Assembly (NCBI RefSeq): GCF_937616625.2
Contig: NC_065570.1
Location: 67,111,665 to 67,175,664, forward strand
DNA from: Mercurialis annua
Taxonomy: Eukaryota; Streptophyta; Magnoliopsida; Malpighiales; Euphorbiaceae
Direction of reading: 5' to 3'
Length of the DNA stretch: 64,000 bases
The position numbers and the translations under genes are program-made. Shown here in pieces: positions 45,377 to 56,711 of the stretch. Every line of letters starts with the position of its first letter. Positions within the stretch are counted from its first letter, which is position 1. The notes under the pieces are model-generated. The model saw nothing but the letters and a program-made list of their open reading frames with translations, made no database searches and was not told the DNA's origin.

Positions 45377-45750
45377 GAATTGAGGCGGCTTGGATTTAGC
45401 CTTGTATATTAGACTAGAAAGAAAACTGTATAATCAGGCTGCAATTCTTTGGAAAAAGAATACCACGCCCTAATAACAATCTATTTCCTTCAAATCTGAT
45501 ATCCAAACACAACTTATCATCATCATAGCCCTACCAGAGAAAAAGAGAATGAGTGAGATGGGTTTTGACATTATTATGTATGGACATATACAATTTTGCT
45601 TTCAATGTTTTCTTTCTATAAAAAGGGCTGTTGACAAACCTACCCATCTCTTTCTAAGATAATGAAAACCATCAGCTTCGCTGCCAATCAGAGAGAAGAA
45701 GTCAACCGCCCTTAAAACCCTTCTCATCTCCCAATGAGAGCAAAGCCTCA
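45377..45750 (+). repeat. Hairpin-repeat family, copy 7 (with TATA-like element)
   Basis: Opens GAATTGAGGCGGCTTGG. A-type stem at 45430-45477 has a weaker outer helix (TAATCAGG against CCCTAATAA). TATAAAAAG at 45617, ATCAGCTTCGCTGCCAATC (45669) and TGAGAGCAAAGCCTCA (45735-45750) then AATTCTTA. The opening AATTGAGGC and closing GCCTCAATT are exact complements, which could close the whole monomer as a long stem. Confidence 0.75.
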
Positions 45751-45889
45751 ATTCTTAATCTCTCTTTCTCCCGCTGCAACTCCGTGTTGCTGCTAGTCCA
45801 GCCACTGGCATTATCATCATCGTCGTTGTCATCATCATCACCATCACCATTACTATTATGGATTTGAACATAGATAGATAGATGAATTT

Positions 45890-46228
45890 GAACATAGAAG
45901 GCTCAGAAATATTGTCTTGAAAACCAGGCAAGAAGAAACAATACTGTATCAGGCGACTGCAAATCTTCAAGGCTGCTGGCCAGAAAATTAGAAGAGCAAA
46001 ATTCAACCATCTCACTGTACCTGCCGCCAACAGATTGCCCATCCGCCATGATAACGGTAGTTCCTTTTCATGCTTGATTTTGAGACACTTGATGCATCAT
46101 CATAGCCCCTATCATAGTAAACATTTTACTTTTTCTTTGGGTTGAATCATAGGCTCCACTAGCAATCAGAGAGTGGGAGTCAGCAATCCTTATGACCCTT
46201 ATCCAATCTCTCTGAGAGCAAAGCCTCA
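45890..46228 (+). repeat. Hairpin-repeat family, copy 8 (B-type stem with loop insert)
   Basis: Preceded by CAT/CAC triplet runs (about 45800-45850) and a TAGA run. B-type stem at 45946-46055: GTATCAGGCGACTGCAAATC against AGATTGCCCATCCGCCATGA, with the same ~60-bp loop insert as copy 6. Then CATCATCATAGCCCC, GGCTCCACTAGCAATCAGAG and TGAGAGCAAAGCCTCA (46213-46228) followed by a CTCAT...ATGAG mini-hairpin. Confidence 0.7.
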
Positions 46229-46271
46229 TACTTAACTAATGAGATGCCAGAATCTCCCGGCCTGTGGAACT

Positions 46272-46765
46272 TATGAACAAAGGATCAATTCACCCCCTCA
46301 ATTTGGCACGCAATATCAAAAAAGTCATTTTCAACTAAAACAAACACAAACACCCACAACTTGTATATTTCAGCTCATTGAAGTCCCTCAGCTGTTATTG
46401 CCCACCACCCCCACCAGAGCGAAAGTCAGCTTAGATTTTTGTGCATAAACCAGCGAGTAATTCCGATGGACTCTACCCCTCCTTCTCACAGAGATCAAGA
46501 AGAGTGGTTCTCTTTGTTGCACTGGATTGTGAGCACCTGTGAGTTGTAACAAAGATGTATTAGAATGTATTTTGAACTATGTCCAGAATAAAAGAAGGGT
46601 ATCATGACTTGGTCCATTTTCACATTTGGCAGGAGATACATTAGCCAATCTATCTCTTCTATCACTGATTTGTTATCGGAAGAGTAAAGCAGCAGATAAA
46701 ATGGAAATGTAATGAATCTTCATTAATCATTACTATCACCTTAATTAATAACCAGCAAACATGTA
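46272..46765 (+). repeat. Dispersed element plus duplicated tail, segmental copy 2
   Basis: GAACAAAGGATCAATTCACC opens, with CACAAACACCCACAACTTGT and TTTCAGCTCATTGAAGTCCC. The tail (46440-46765) repeats TGTGAGCACCTG and AAAAGAAGGGTATCATGACT as in the other two segmental copies. Confidence 0.6.
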
Positions 46766-46828
46766 TATATATGCGCATTATCAAGAGAAGGTCGGCATGA
46801 TCCCTGCCAGAAAAGTCATCCACTTCTC

Positions 46829-47217
46829 TGAGAGCAAAGCCTCATTGTTTTGTTGAGAGAATTGAGGAGGCTCAGATTTAGCATAATATATTAGAGTAGA
46901 AAGGAAACTGTGCTATCAGGCTGCAATTCTTTCAAAAGAAAAAAAAGGATAGCACGCCATGATAACAATCGATTTCCTTGAAACCTAATATCCAAACAAA
47001 ACTTATCATCATAGCCCTAGCAGTAGCAGAGAGAAAGAGAGATGGGTTTTGACATTAATTAATTTCTCTCAATGTTTTCTCTCTATAGAAGGGCTGTTAA
47101 TTAACCTACCCGTCTCTTTCTAAGATAATGAAAATCATCGGGTTCGCTGCCAATCAGAGAGGAGAAGTCAACCGCCCTTGAAACCCTTTCTCATATCCCT
47201 CTGAGAGCAAACCCTCA
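46829..47217 (+). repeat. Hairpin-repeat family, copy 9
   Basis: A closing motif TGAGAGCAAAGCCTCA stands at 46829-46844, then a new monomer opens at GAATTGAGGAGGCTCAG (46859). The A-type stem at 46912-46966 starts GCTATCAGG and ends GCCATGATAAC, with an enlarged A-rich loop. TATAGAAG (47084) replaces TATAAAAG. The closing motif at 47202-47217 reads TGAGAGCAAACCCTCA. An extra GGCTTCACAATCATTCAGAG block follows at about 47363. Confidence 0.7.
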
Positions 47218-47603
47218 ATTCTTAATATCTCTCTTTCTCCCGCTGCAGCAACCACCCACCGGCATATCATCATCATCATTATTATTGATTGATTGAGCAA
47301 AACAAATGCAGATAGGATGATGACATCCTGAATTTGAACTTTTTCCCCAACATAAACGAAGGGGCTTCACAATCATTCAGAGAGAGTATAAAAACTCCCC
47401 TCATTTCAGCACACTTCAGTCGATTCGCAACTTTCTTTGGAAATTGGAGGTGACTGACACAGAGAGGTTATTTGGTCATTGAAGCGGAAGCAGCTGGTGG
47501 TTCCCTCGGTGACGCGTGTACTCCATGCGTCACTGAGGTGTAAGAGATCAAATATAGAGGTGAATAGAAGTATTCCGCCATAGATAGATAGATAGATGAA
47601 TTT

Positions 47604-47941
47604 GAACATAGAAGGCTCAGAAATATTGTCTTGAAAACCAGTCAAGAAGAAACAATACCGTATCAGGCGGCTGCAAAACTTCAAGGCTGCTGGCCAGAAT
47701 ATCAGAAGAGCAAAAATAAACAATCTCACTGTACCTGCCGCCAAAAGATTACCCCGCCGTCATGATACCGGTAGTTCCTTTTCATGCTTGATTTTGAGAC
47801 AATAATGCATCATCATAGCCCCTATCATAATAAACATTTTACTTTTTCTTTGGGTTGAATCATAGGCTCCGCTAGCAATCAGAGAGTGGGAGTTAGCAAT
47901 CCTTAAGACCTTTATCCTATCTCTCTGAGAGCAAAGCCTCA
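47604..47941 (+). repeat. Hairpin-repeat family, copy 10 (B-type stem with loop insert)
   Basis: After a GATA microsatellite. B-type stem at 47660-47768: GTATCAGGCGGCTGCAAAAC against AAGATTACCCCGCCGTCATG with ATACC closing. Loop insert of about 60 bp as in copies 6 and 8. Ends with GGCTCCGCTAGCAATCAGAG and TGAGAGCAAAGCCTCA (47926-47941). The minus strand has a 112-codon open frame here (47406-47744), which I regard as chance. Confidence 0.7.
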
Positions 47942-47995
47942 TACTTAAACTAATGAAATGCCAGAATCTCCCGGTCTCTGGAACGCTTTATTTAT

Positions 47996-48500
47996 CAACA
48001 AAGGATCAATTCACCCCCTCAACTTGGCACAAAATATTCAAAAAGTCATTTTCAACTAAAACAAACACAAACACCCACAGCTTGTATATTTCAGCTCATT
48101 TAAGTCCCTCGGCTGTTATTGCCCGCCACCCACCGAGCGAAAGACAGCTAGATTTTTGTGCACAAAACAGCGAGTTATTACCGTGGACTTTACCCCTCCT
48201 TCTCACAGAGGTCATGAAGAGTGGTTCTCTTTGTTGAAGCACCATTTCACTGGATTGTGAGCACCTGTAAGTTGTAACAAAGATGTATTAGAATGTATAT
48301 TGAACTATGAATAAAAGAAGGGTATCATGACTCGCTGTTTTGTGCACAAAAATCTAACAAACCATTTCCATTTGGCAGGAGACACATTAGCCAATTTATC
48401 CCTTTTATCACTGATTTGTTATCTGGAAGAGTAAAGCAGCTGATAAAATGGAGATGTAATGAATCTTCATTATTATCACCTTAAAATATTAACCAGCATA
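47996..48500 (+). repeat. Dispersed element plus duplicated tail, segmental copy 3
   Basis: Same order as copies 1 and 2: AACAAAGGATCAATTCACCC, CACAAACACCCACAGCTTGT, TGTGAGCACCTGTAAG and AAAAGAAGGGTATCATGACT. It confirms that copies 6, 8 and 10 of the hairpin family share a common downstream sequence. Confidence 0.6.
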
Positions 48501-48524
48501 TATATAAGCATTATCAGAGGCGCC

Positions 48525-48824
48525 AAATCTCAAATGAAAGGCCAAGTTTAAGGAATTTCTCCAACATAGAGAATCCAAAATCCACATGAACTAAATTGCA
48601 GAAACAACTTAAGCAGAAAACGAAAAGACAGGCATCAAGTGGAAGTGCAACCAATTAGATCAGTTTAACCAAAAAAAACTATGGCCTAATGTTGTTTTAT
48701 TCTAACAGCTGCAGATAGCATATCCATAAATGAAAAAAGCACATAGGGCATCAAGAATGTTAGTAAATGAAAAACCATTCATCAAAGCATTTGTGCCCCT
48801 TTTCATCAAAGCAACAATTATAAA
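48525..48824 (+). repeat. Segmental duplication copy interrupted by the LTR element (left part)
   Basis: Matches about 45060-45250 and 41680-41950. Its sequence breaks at 48824 and resumes at 62609. The paralogous empty sites read AAGTATTAACATATGAAGAT (about 41935) and AAGTATGAAGATATGAGATG (about 45232), showing that the original sequence was continuous. Confidence 0.75.
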
Positions 48825-50383
48825 TGTAACATCCGGAGATTTAAAAATAAATAAATAAATAAAACAATACAATTATGACATCATGGGCAAGGTAGTAATT
48901 TTATTTTATTATCTTAAATAAAACCCTAAAGCTAATCTCAGCCTATTTAAAAGAGGCTGATCAATACTAATTGAAGTTATAACAAAACAAAAGCTTAGCC
49001 GTCATTTAAAGATTTAAAATTCACAATACATGGATTTTCAATGAAATTTCTGAATATACATTGAAGGTATTCTTCTCAACACTTATTTTTTTGTTATCTT
49101 TCTTTATTGGTAGTGTAATTCAATTATACTCAGCACTAAATTATATATATAAAAAAAAAAAATTGAAAACGTTTTTGTTTCTTTACTGTGTACTCTGCTG
49201 CGAACAATTTAAATTGTTCAAATTTGAAGTTTTACTTAAATACGGGAATAATTCTTTTGGAATTTGACGTGGATAGTTGAGATGGAAGTTTGATATTGAT
49301 GATACCAAATGAAAGTATAATTTTCTCCACTTTACACATAAATCAGCCTATTATTTTTACGTTTTACGATGCTATAGTTTTCTTTTTATTTGGGTTCAAT
49401 TTATAAGATTTAATTTTTATGGACATCCAACTCTTTTTACAGAAAAATATTTATCTCTTAAAGTTCAAAAGCTAACACTTTAATTCATACACATTCTAAT
49501 ATAGTAATTATGTATATTTTCTTTAAAACGTTTGACAAAATATATTATAGCTAATATATGTTTTATTAAAATAATAATCATAATAATAATGTATATTTTA
49601 TTATATTATTTTTCTAGAATATAAAATTAATGAGTTATATGCGCACTATATATTTTTAGGAGACGTGGATAAAATAGAGTAGATTGTTGAATAGCACCAT
49701 CGTGAAAGTAATTTATTGGGCGATTGAGGTAAGTATAGTTAATTATATTTATGTATATTAATTGGTTGCTAAACGTGAGTTATTTTACTATGTGACTGTC
49801 ATTTATTGTGGTACATGATTATTATATGTTAGTGGTCTGAACGAGTATAGGAATGTCTGTTTGTTTTGTTTTCATGAAATACATTTGTGAAACTTGAGAA
49901 GTATGAAAATGCTGGATATGTGTTTGTCAGTAATTGGTTATGTTTAATGAGGCAGTTATAAATAAATTTTGATTTAAGAAAGTGACAGTTTGCTTATCTA
50001 GAACTGATTATATCCAATGGTTTAGAGATGCGACAATTAAATTGTCAAATGATGAGATAAAGGATGTGATCAAAGTTTTGCTAGGCACTTCGGTGCCGGG
50101 ATATTCTTGGAAGCATAGAATATCCTGTGCGTTTTGCTAGACACTGGGGTGGTGTCGGGATACTAATGTATTTGGTATCTTGTGCGATATATATTATTAA
50201 TGTGATTGTGATGGCCGGCAAACCATTGGGTATGATTCAGCTAGATTAAGCAGGGCCCTAATTAAAGAAATAAAATATATAATGATTTAATTTGTCTGAT
50301 TGTATATTTGGGAGGATATATGAGAGTTGATGGGTTTATGGTTTGATTAAATGATATTCTGTTGTTTGTTCCGTTTGTTGTTG

Positions 50384-50450
<67 letters not shown>

Positions 50451-50821
50451 TAATTAGCTATATTCTATTGAGTAGGCAGCTCACCCCTTGCCACCTATTT
50501 TTCAGGGTATAGACTGCAGTGACTCATCCATCTAGGTTCGTGCAATCAATCAGTTGGTTTGGTTAGGTGGGGTCAACAATGTCATCGTAGTTTAGATTTT
50601 ACCGTAAATCTAAGTTTTAAATTTTATTCGAACAATTAAGTTTTGTTTTTGAAATTAACATTTGGCTTTCTGATTTTAAATTGACATTTGTAAATTTAAT
50701 GAATTTGTATTATTTTGAGATCTTAAATAAATGATAAAATAAATATATTTTTGATATTTCATTTTAATTTATGATTTTATGATATATAGTTTTTCATATT
50801 TTTTTCGAGAAGGGGGTTACA
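48825..50821 (+). repeat. LTR 1
   Basis: 1997 bp. Contains a (TA)n run of 61 nt at 50386-50446, a 12-A run near 49151 and ACAAAACAAAAG near 48983. CTATTTAAAAGAGG near 48941 is a candidate TATA element. Minus the TA run it is 1936 bp, against 1935 for LTR 2 and 1931 for LTR 3. Confidence 0.93.
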
Positions 50822-50826
50822 TTTAA

Positions 50827-50838
50827 TGGTATCAAAGC
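50827..50838 (+). promoter_or_regulatory. Primer-binding site 1
   Basis: TGGTATCAAAGC, five bases after LTR 1, is complementary to the 3' end of initiator tRNA-Met (usual site TGGTATCAGAGC) with one mismatch. It would prime minus-strand cDNA synthesis. Confidence 0.85.
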
Positions 50839-53800
50839 GGGTATACGTTCTTAGGTTAACCGCTATATTTTAATGAGAGTTATTATAGGATTATATCTCA
50901 TGGCTATTTTGTTGGCCCAATAGTTAGTATGGATGAGTCAGTAGAGTCGGTTAATTTAGCTTCTTTATAATAGTCTCTAATTATAAGATTATCATTATAA
51001 TATGTTCGTTATTGTGTTTGTTATAATTGATTTTCATTTTATAAAGGTATTTTTTATTTGTATGTAAGTTCTTTTTTTTAAATAATCAAAATCCAGTAGT
51101 TTTGTTTTTGTAGAGAATATAGATTTGGTATTTTATAAATTGCTATATTTAGTGAGAATGAGATAAGAAAAAAAAATTTGGTTAGTACTGTTTTAATATT
51201 ATTTTATCTGATGATTTAATGTTTGATTTTATTTTTAAGGAAATTGTGCTTTGAATTTATCCAACATTTAATTATTGATAGTAAAATTAATTTTTTTTTT
51301 AAAGAAAGATTAGCTCTTTGCATCGGAAAGAGACATTAAATTGTGATTGTACTTAAAAATTGAATTGTTGGTTCTAAAAAAAAAAAAAATCTAAAATTAC
51401 TGTATTGATTGAAATTTTATAGTTAAAAAAAAATGTTAGTATACATAAGAAATTAATTATTATGATAAAATGCTGAAAAGATCTATAAAAAAAAAATAGA
51501 GATGAAAGTTCTAGCGGTATTTTTTTTAATAATAAAAAAAAACCAATTGAATCTATAACTTATTAACAAAAAAAAAATTGAAATTGGTATAGTTTTTATA
51601 TATAGTTTGAATGCATTAAGAAATAAACAGAAAAAAAAAATTGAAATAAAAAAAATATAACGTCTGAGTGCATTTTAACCTTGGAAGATCAAGATTTTTT
51701 TTTTTTGGAGTACGATTTTATGATAAGCTTTTAATGATAGGTTTATTGTATTATACATTTATAGTAGGACTTTCAAAGTTGATCACACCTTATTTGATTA
51801 ATGTGTTTTATATGATGCCACCTTATATTGCGTGTAAATTTCTTTTTGTTGCGTTCGAATTTATATGATTTTATTTGTGCTTGGTTCATGATTGATATTT
51901 TAATGTTTAAATTCCAATAAAAAAAACGAAAATGAAGTTAGTTATATCAAATTATGTATTGAGAAATAAGAGAATTAAACGTTTATAAGTTTTTGTTTAT
52001 TTAATTTACAACTGTCATTTTTATTTTATTTAATTTGATATTTACGTATTAGTTTAAAATAGAGAAAATTTTAAATGACATTTCACGTGTTACTTCTATA
52101 GTCGGGTCTTGCTGATATTAACATTCAATAACAATAAAGTAAGAAAGATTGAATTTATAATTGAGTAAATGATTGTTGCCTTTATAATGTTTTTTTTTAT
52201 TTATTTTGAGTAGACGTAGTGTTTGGTCTGACACATTGATATTTAATTTTTTTTGCTTTAGACTATAATATTGTTTTTTTTTTCTCTCTTAACTCATGAT
52301 TGATTTGTTGCTTATAATATAACATAATATCAGATCAATTATGTAATAGTATTGTTAACTTTTATCGCTCAGAGAGTTATGATCTTGTTAAATGAAAGAT
52401 TGCATACATATATTCTTATTTTAGTACTAGTAGGATATTTTGTATATATATGAGAAACAAAATAAAAAGAAAAAAAAAATTAAAAAAAAATATATTAAAA
52501 TTTATACTTTTGAGACGGATTAATTATTCATATAATGTTATACAATATGTACGTATAACATGCACATTTTTATTCGTTAAATATCCCCTTAATCTTGATT
52601 TTTCATTTTTGATAAAGTGAATTAGTACGGAATATTTACTTTGTGATTTTATTATATCAATTTATGATTAAGATTTATAATATATATCTTTTTACTTATT
52701 ATTGAAATACTTTTGCATCGATTTACTATAAAATATTTATGGTCTTTTTGAATCATTTGCTAACATATATATTATAGTGATAGTAGAATATTGGAATGAA
52801 ATATTTAAACCTTTAGAAATACAAAGACTGCAAGTTATGACATTAAAGTTGGTTGCTTTGTTTTCACGTTGGAGAAAATTTTATAAATTTTATTATTATA
52901 ATTTATTGAAATTAGTTTTTTGTGAGTATAATCTTGGACTTCATGTCAATTGTTAATTTAAAGAAGAAAAAAAAAATAATTTTGTTGTTGCTCAAGTAAA
53001 GTTCATACAGTAATTTTGCTATTATATTTTAGTTAATGTGTGTTTTTATTTATATTAATAGATTGAATACTATATATGTTTTTTTAATAGAAATAGGTTC
53101 TAATAATTCAACGGTAGCCATATAGACTATACCGCTATATAGAAGAGCAAAATTTGTATTATTTTTTTTTTGCTTACAGTTAATAGCTTTACGAAGTAAA
53201 CCAAGTATATATAGGTTATTTTCTGTTTCTTTGATGATAAAAAAAAAAGGAGGGAAAACATGGTTAATATTTTGGAAAATTACAAAAAAAAAAAAAATGA
53301 GTTGTCGATTTTACGTGCTAAATAATGGGTTGTTGATATCTTTCAGTAACATAATGATTTAATGAGCATATTTGCAAATAGTGTTGTTGGAGCAAGTTCT
53401 TATTTTAGATTTATGATTTTTATTTTTTTTGGGTAAAAAAAAAAACAATTACGATTAGTTTGATAGTCTCTTCGTCTAAGTTAAATAATTTGATACATTT
53501 AATTCTTTTTCTTTTGTTGGTGAATTTAGATCAGCTGTTATTTATAATTGAGTTTGAAATTTATGAATTTAATTTTCTTTTAATATGGATCTTTATGAGG
53601 CTTTTGATTATACTTTTTAAGAAAATAATTTTACGGTTAAAGTAGTGAAGAATGGTTGGATATCTCTGAGATCACTAGTTTGACGATTAAATAATTTCAT
53701 TATTTTAGAGTGCGCTTTCATTTTGTTCTCTTAATAATTTAATAATTCAGGGAAAAAAAAAATCTTTACCTTAAATGTACTGGTATCAAGCACATATATA

Positions 53801-54730
53801 AATTACCTTATAAATTTAATTGTCTATACTTATATATTACTTTTTTTTATTTTTGTTGTAATTGTGACTATTAATTTATTTATTTCACTGTGTGGTATTT
53901 GCTCAAAGTTTTGTGTGTTAAATTTTTGTTTTGATTTGTTTAGCTGACTTATATGAAGATTTTGATTTGCAATTGCAAATTTATGAGATTTGTTAGTTAT
54001 GTTGTTTCATAAACATTTTATCATGAGAATAGTCTTTTAGATGTGAATTAATATTTTAATTGTCCATAGGGGAAAGTGTTATAGATACTAAAGCTAAGCG
54101 AGTTAGTCGAGTTAAAAAAAAAACAACAAATGAAAATATATATTTTCATGTAAGGATAACTGTGACGAACTAAATTTTGACAATTGAGGGTGTTGGATGA
54201 TACATCACAAGACCGTGTGGGTTAGAATATTATATAAATGCCTATATTAAAATTTAAAATTTAAGTATGCGAATTTCGGGGACGAAATTCTTTTAAAGAG
54301 GAAAGAAAATGCTCTCTCATTTCAATGTTATTTTAATTTAATAAATCAAAAGAGAGAAAATAAAGTTTTTAGCTCAAATGAACTAATAGTAAGAATGAAT
54401 TAATTATTGCTTGTCCTATAAAGCGAATCATCTATATTTATGTATTGTTGTATTTTTTTCTGGGACTGATGAATTTTATAGTTTTATTTTGATTTTATTA
54501 TGCTTTTGCTCAAGGTTCCATCTGTTTGAATTTTTCCGTCTGTTTAGTCGAGTTAGTTATTAGGCTTTCATGTAGAGATAATTGTGGAGAATTGCAGTTT
54601 ATTATAATTTCTGAGGATTGATCAAATAACATATTTTAAGATGGTGAGTTAGAAAATTTTGTGAGCGTCAATATTTTTAATTAATTTTTGCTTAGTAGAT
54701 AAGTAAATTTCGAGGACGAAATTTTTTTTA

Positions 54731-54743
54731 AGAAGGGAAGAAA
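54731..54743 (+). promoter_or_regulatory. Polypurine tract 1
   Basis: AGAAGGGAAGAAA immediately precedes the TG of LTR 2, the expected plus-strand priming site. Confidence 0.85.
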
Positions 54744-56301
54744 TGTAACATCCGGAGATTTAAAAATAAATAAATAAATAAAACAATACAATTATGACAT
54801 CATGGGCAAGGTAGTAATTTTATTTTATTATCTTAAATAAAACCCTAAAGCTAATCTCAGCCTATTTAAAAGAGGCTGATCAATACTAATTGAAGTTATA
54901 ACAAAAACAAAAGCTTAGCCGTCATTTAAAGATTTAAAATTCACAATACATGGATTTTCAATGAAATTTCTGAATATACATTGAAGGTATTCTTCTCAAC
55001 ACTTATTTTTTTGTTATCTTTCTTTATTGGTAGTGTAATTCAATTATACTCAGCACTAAATTATATATATAAAAAAAAAATTGAAAACGTTTTTGTTTCT
55101 TTACTGTGTACTCTGCTGCGAACAATTTAAATTGTTCAAATTTGAAGTTTTACTTAAATACGGGAATAATTCTTTTGGAATTTGACGTGGATAGTTGAGA
55201 TGGAAGTTTGATATTGATGATACCAAATGAAAGTATAATTTTCTCCACTTTACACATAAATCAGCCTATTATTTTTACGTTTTACGATGCTATAGTTTTC
55301 TTTTTATTTGGGTTCAATTTATAAGATTTAATTTTTATGGACATCCAACTCTTTTTACAGAAAAATATTTATCTCTTAAAGTTCAAAAGCTAACACTTTA
55401 ATTCATACACATTCTAATATAGTAATTATGTATATTTTCTTTAAAACGTTTGACAAAATATATTATAGCTAATATATGTTTTATTAAAATAATAATCATA
55501 ATAATAATGTATATTTTATTATATTATTTTTCTAGAATATAAAATTAATGAGTTATATGCGCACTATATATTTTTAGGAGACGTGGATAAAATAGAGTAG
55601 ATTGTTGAATAGCACCATCGTGAAAGTAATTTATTGGGCGATTGAGGTAAGTATAGTTAATTATATTTATGTATATTAATTGGTTGCTAAACGTGAGTTA
55701 TTTTACTATGTGACTGTCATTTATTGTGGTACATGATTATTATATGTTAGTGGTCTGAACGAGTATAGGAATGTCTGTTTGTTTTGTTTTCATGAAATAC
55801 ATTTGTGAAACTTGAGAAGTATGAAAATGCTGGATATGTGTTTGTCAGTAATTGGTTATGTTTAATGAGGCAGTTATAAATAAATTTTGATTTAAGAAAG
55901 TGACAGTTTGCTTATCTAGAACTGATTATATCCAATGGTTTAGAGATGCGACAATTAAATTGTCAAATGATGAGATAAAGGATGTGATCAAAGTTTTGCT
56001 AGGCACTTCGGTGCCGGGATATTCTTGGAAGCATAGAATATCCTGTGCGTTTTGCTAGACACTGGGGTGGTGTCGGGATACTAATGTATTTGGTATCTTG
56101 TGCGATATATATTATTAATGTGATTGTGATGGCCGGCAAACCATTGGGTATGATTCAGCTAGATTAAGCAGGGCCCTAATTAAAGAAATAAAATATATAA
56201 TGATTTAATTTGTCTGATTGTATATTTGGGAGGATATATGAGAGTTGATGGGTTTATGGTTTGATTAAATGATATTCTGTTGTTTGTTCCGTTTGTTGTT
56301 G

Positions 56302-56340
<39 letters not shown>

Positions 56341-56711
56341 TAATTAGCTATATTCTATTGAGTAGGCAGCTCACCCCTTGCCACCTATTTTTCAGGGTAT
56401 AGACTGCAGTGACTCATCCATCTAGGTTCGTGCAATCAATCAGTTGGTTTGGTTAGGTGGGGTCAACAATGTCATCGTAGTTTAGATTTTACCGTAAATC
56501 TAAGTTTTAAATTTTATTCGAACAATTAAGTTTTGTTTTTGAAATTAACATTTGGCTTTCTGATTTTAAATTGACATTTGTAAATTTAATGAATTTGTAT
56601 TATTTTGAGATCTTAAATAAATGATAAAATAAATATATTTTTGATATTTCATTTTAATTTATGATTTTATGATATATAGTTTTTCATATTTTTTTCGAGA
56701 AGGGGGTTACA
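54744..56711 (+). repeat. LTR 2 (central, shared)
   Basis: 1968 bp. It serves as 3' LTR of the first internal region and 5' LTR of the second. TA run of 33 nt (56304-56336), 10-A run, ACAAAAACAAAAG. It shares the last two variants with LTR 3 and not LTR 1. Confidence 0.93.

Larger units (their letters stand above)
50822..54743 (+). mobile_element. Internal region 1 (non-coding)
   Basis: 3922 bp, very AT-rich. Primer-binding site TGGTATCAAAGC at 50827-50838; polypurine tract AGAAGGGAAGAAA at 54731-54743. Open frames of 66 (51668) and 61 codons (53460) recur identically in internal region 2 but resemble no retroelement protein. A second polypurine-like end, GAATTTCGGGGACGAAATTC and GAGGAAAGAAAATG (54271-54311), lies 430 bp upstream of the true one. 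Confidence 0.9.

Noticed and set aside
47406..47744. 112-codon minus-strand frame and similar ones at 43238-43459 and 45755-46042
   Set aside because: They lie antisense to the hairpin repeat and look alike only because the repeat is alike; no start or downstream conservation beyond the repeat itself.
51668..51868. 66-codon frame in the LTR internal region (identical at 57557-57757)
   Set aside because: Hydrophobic low-complexity translation with no match to gag, envelope or other retroelement proteins. Identity of the two copies reflects recent DNA duplication.
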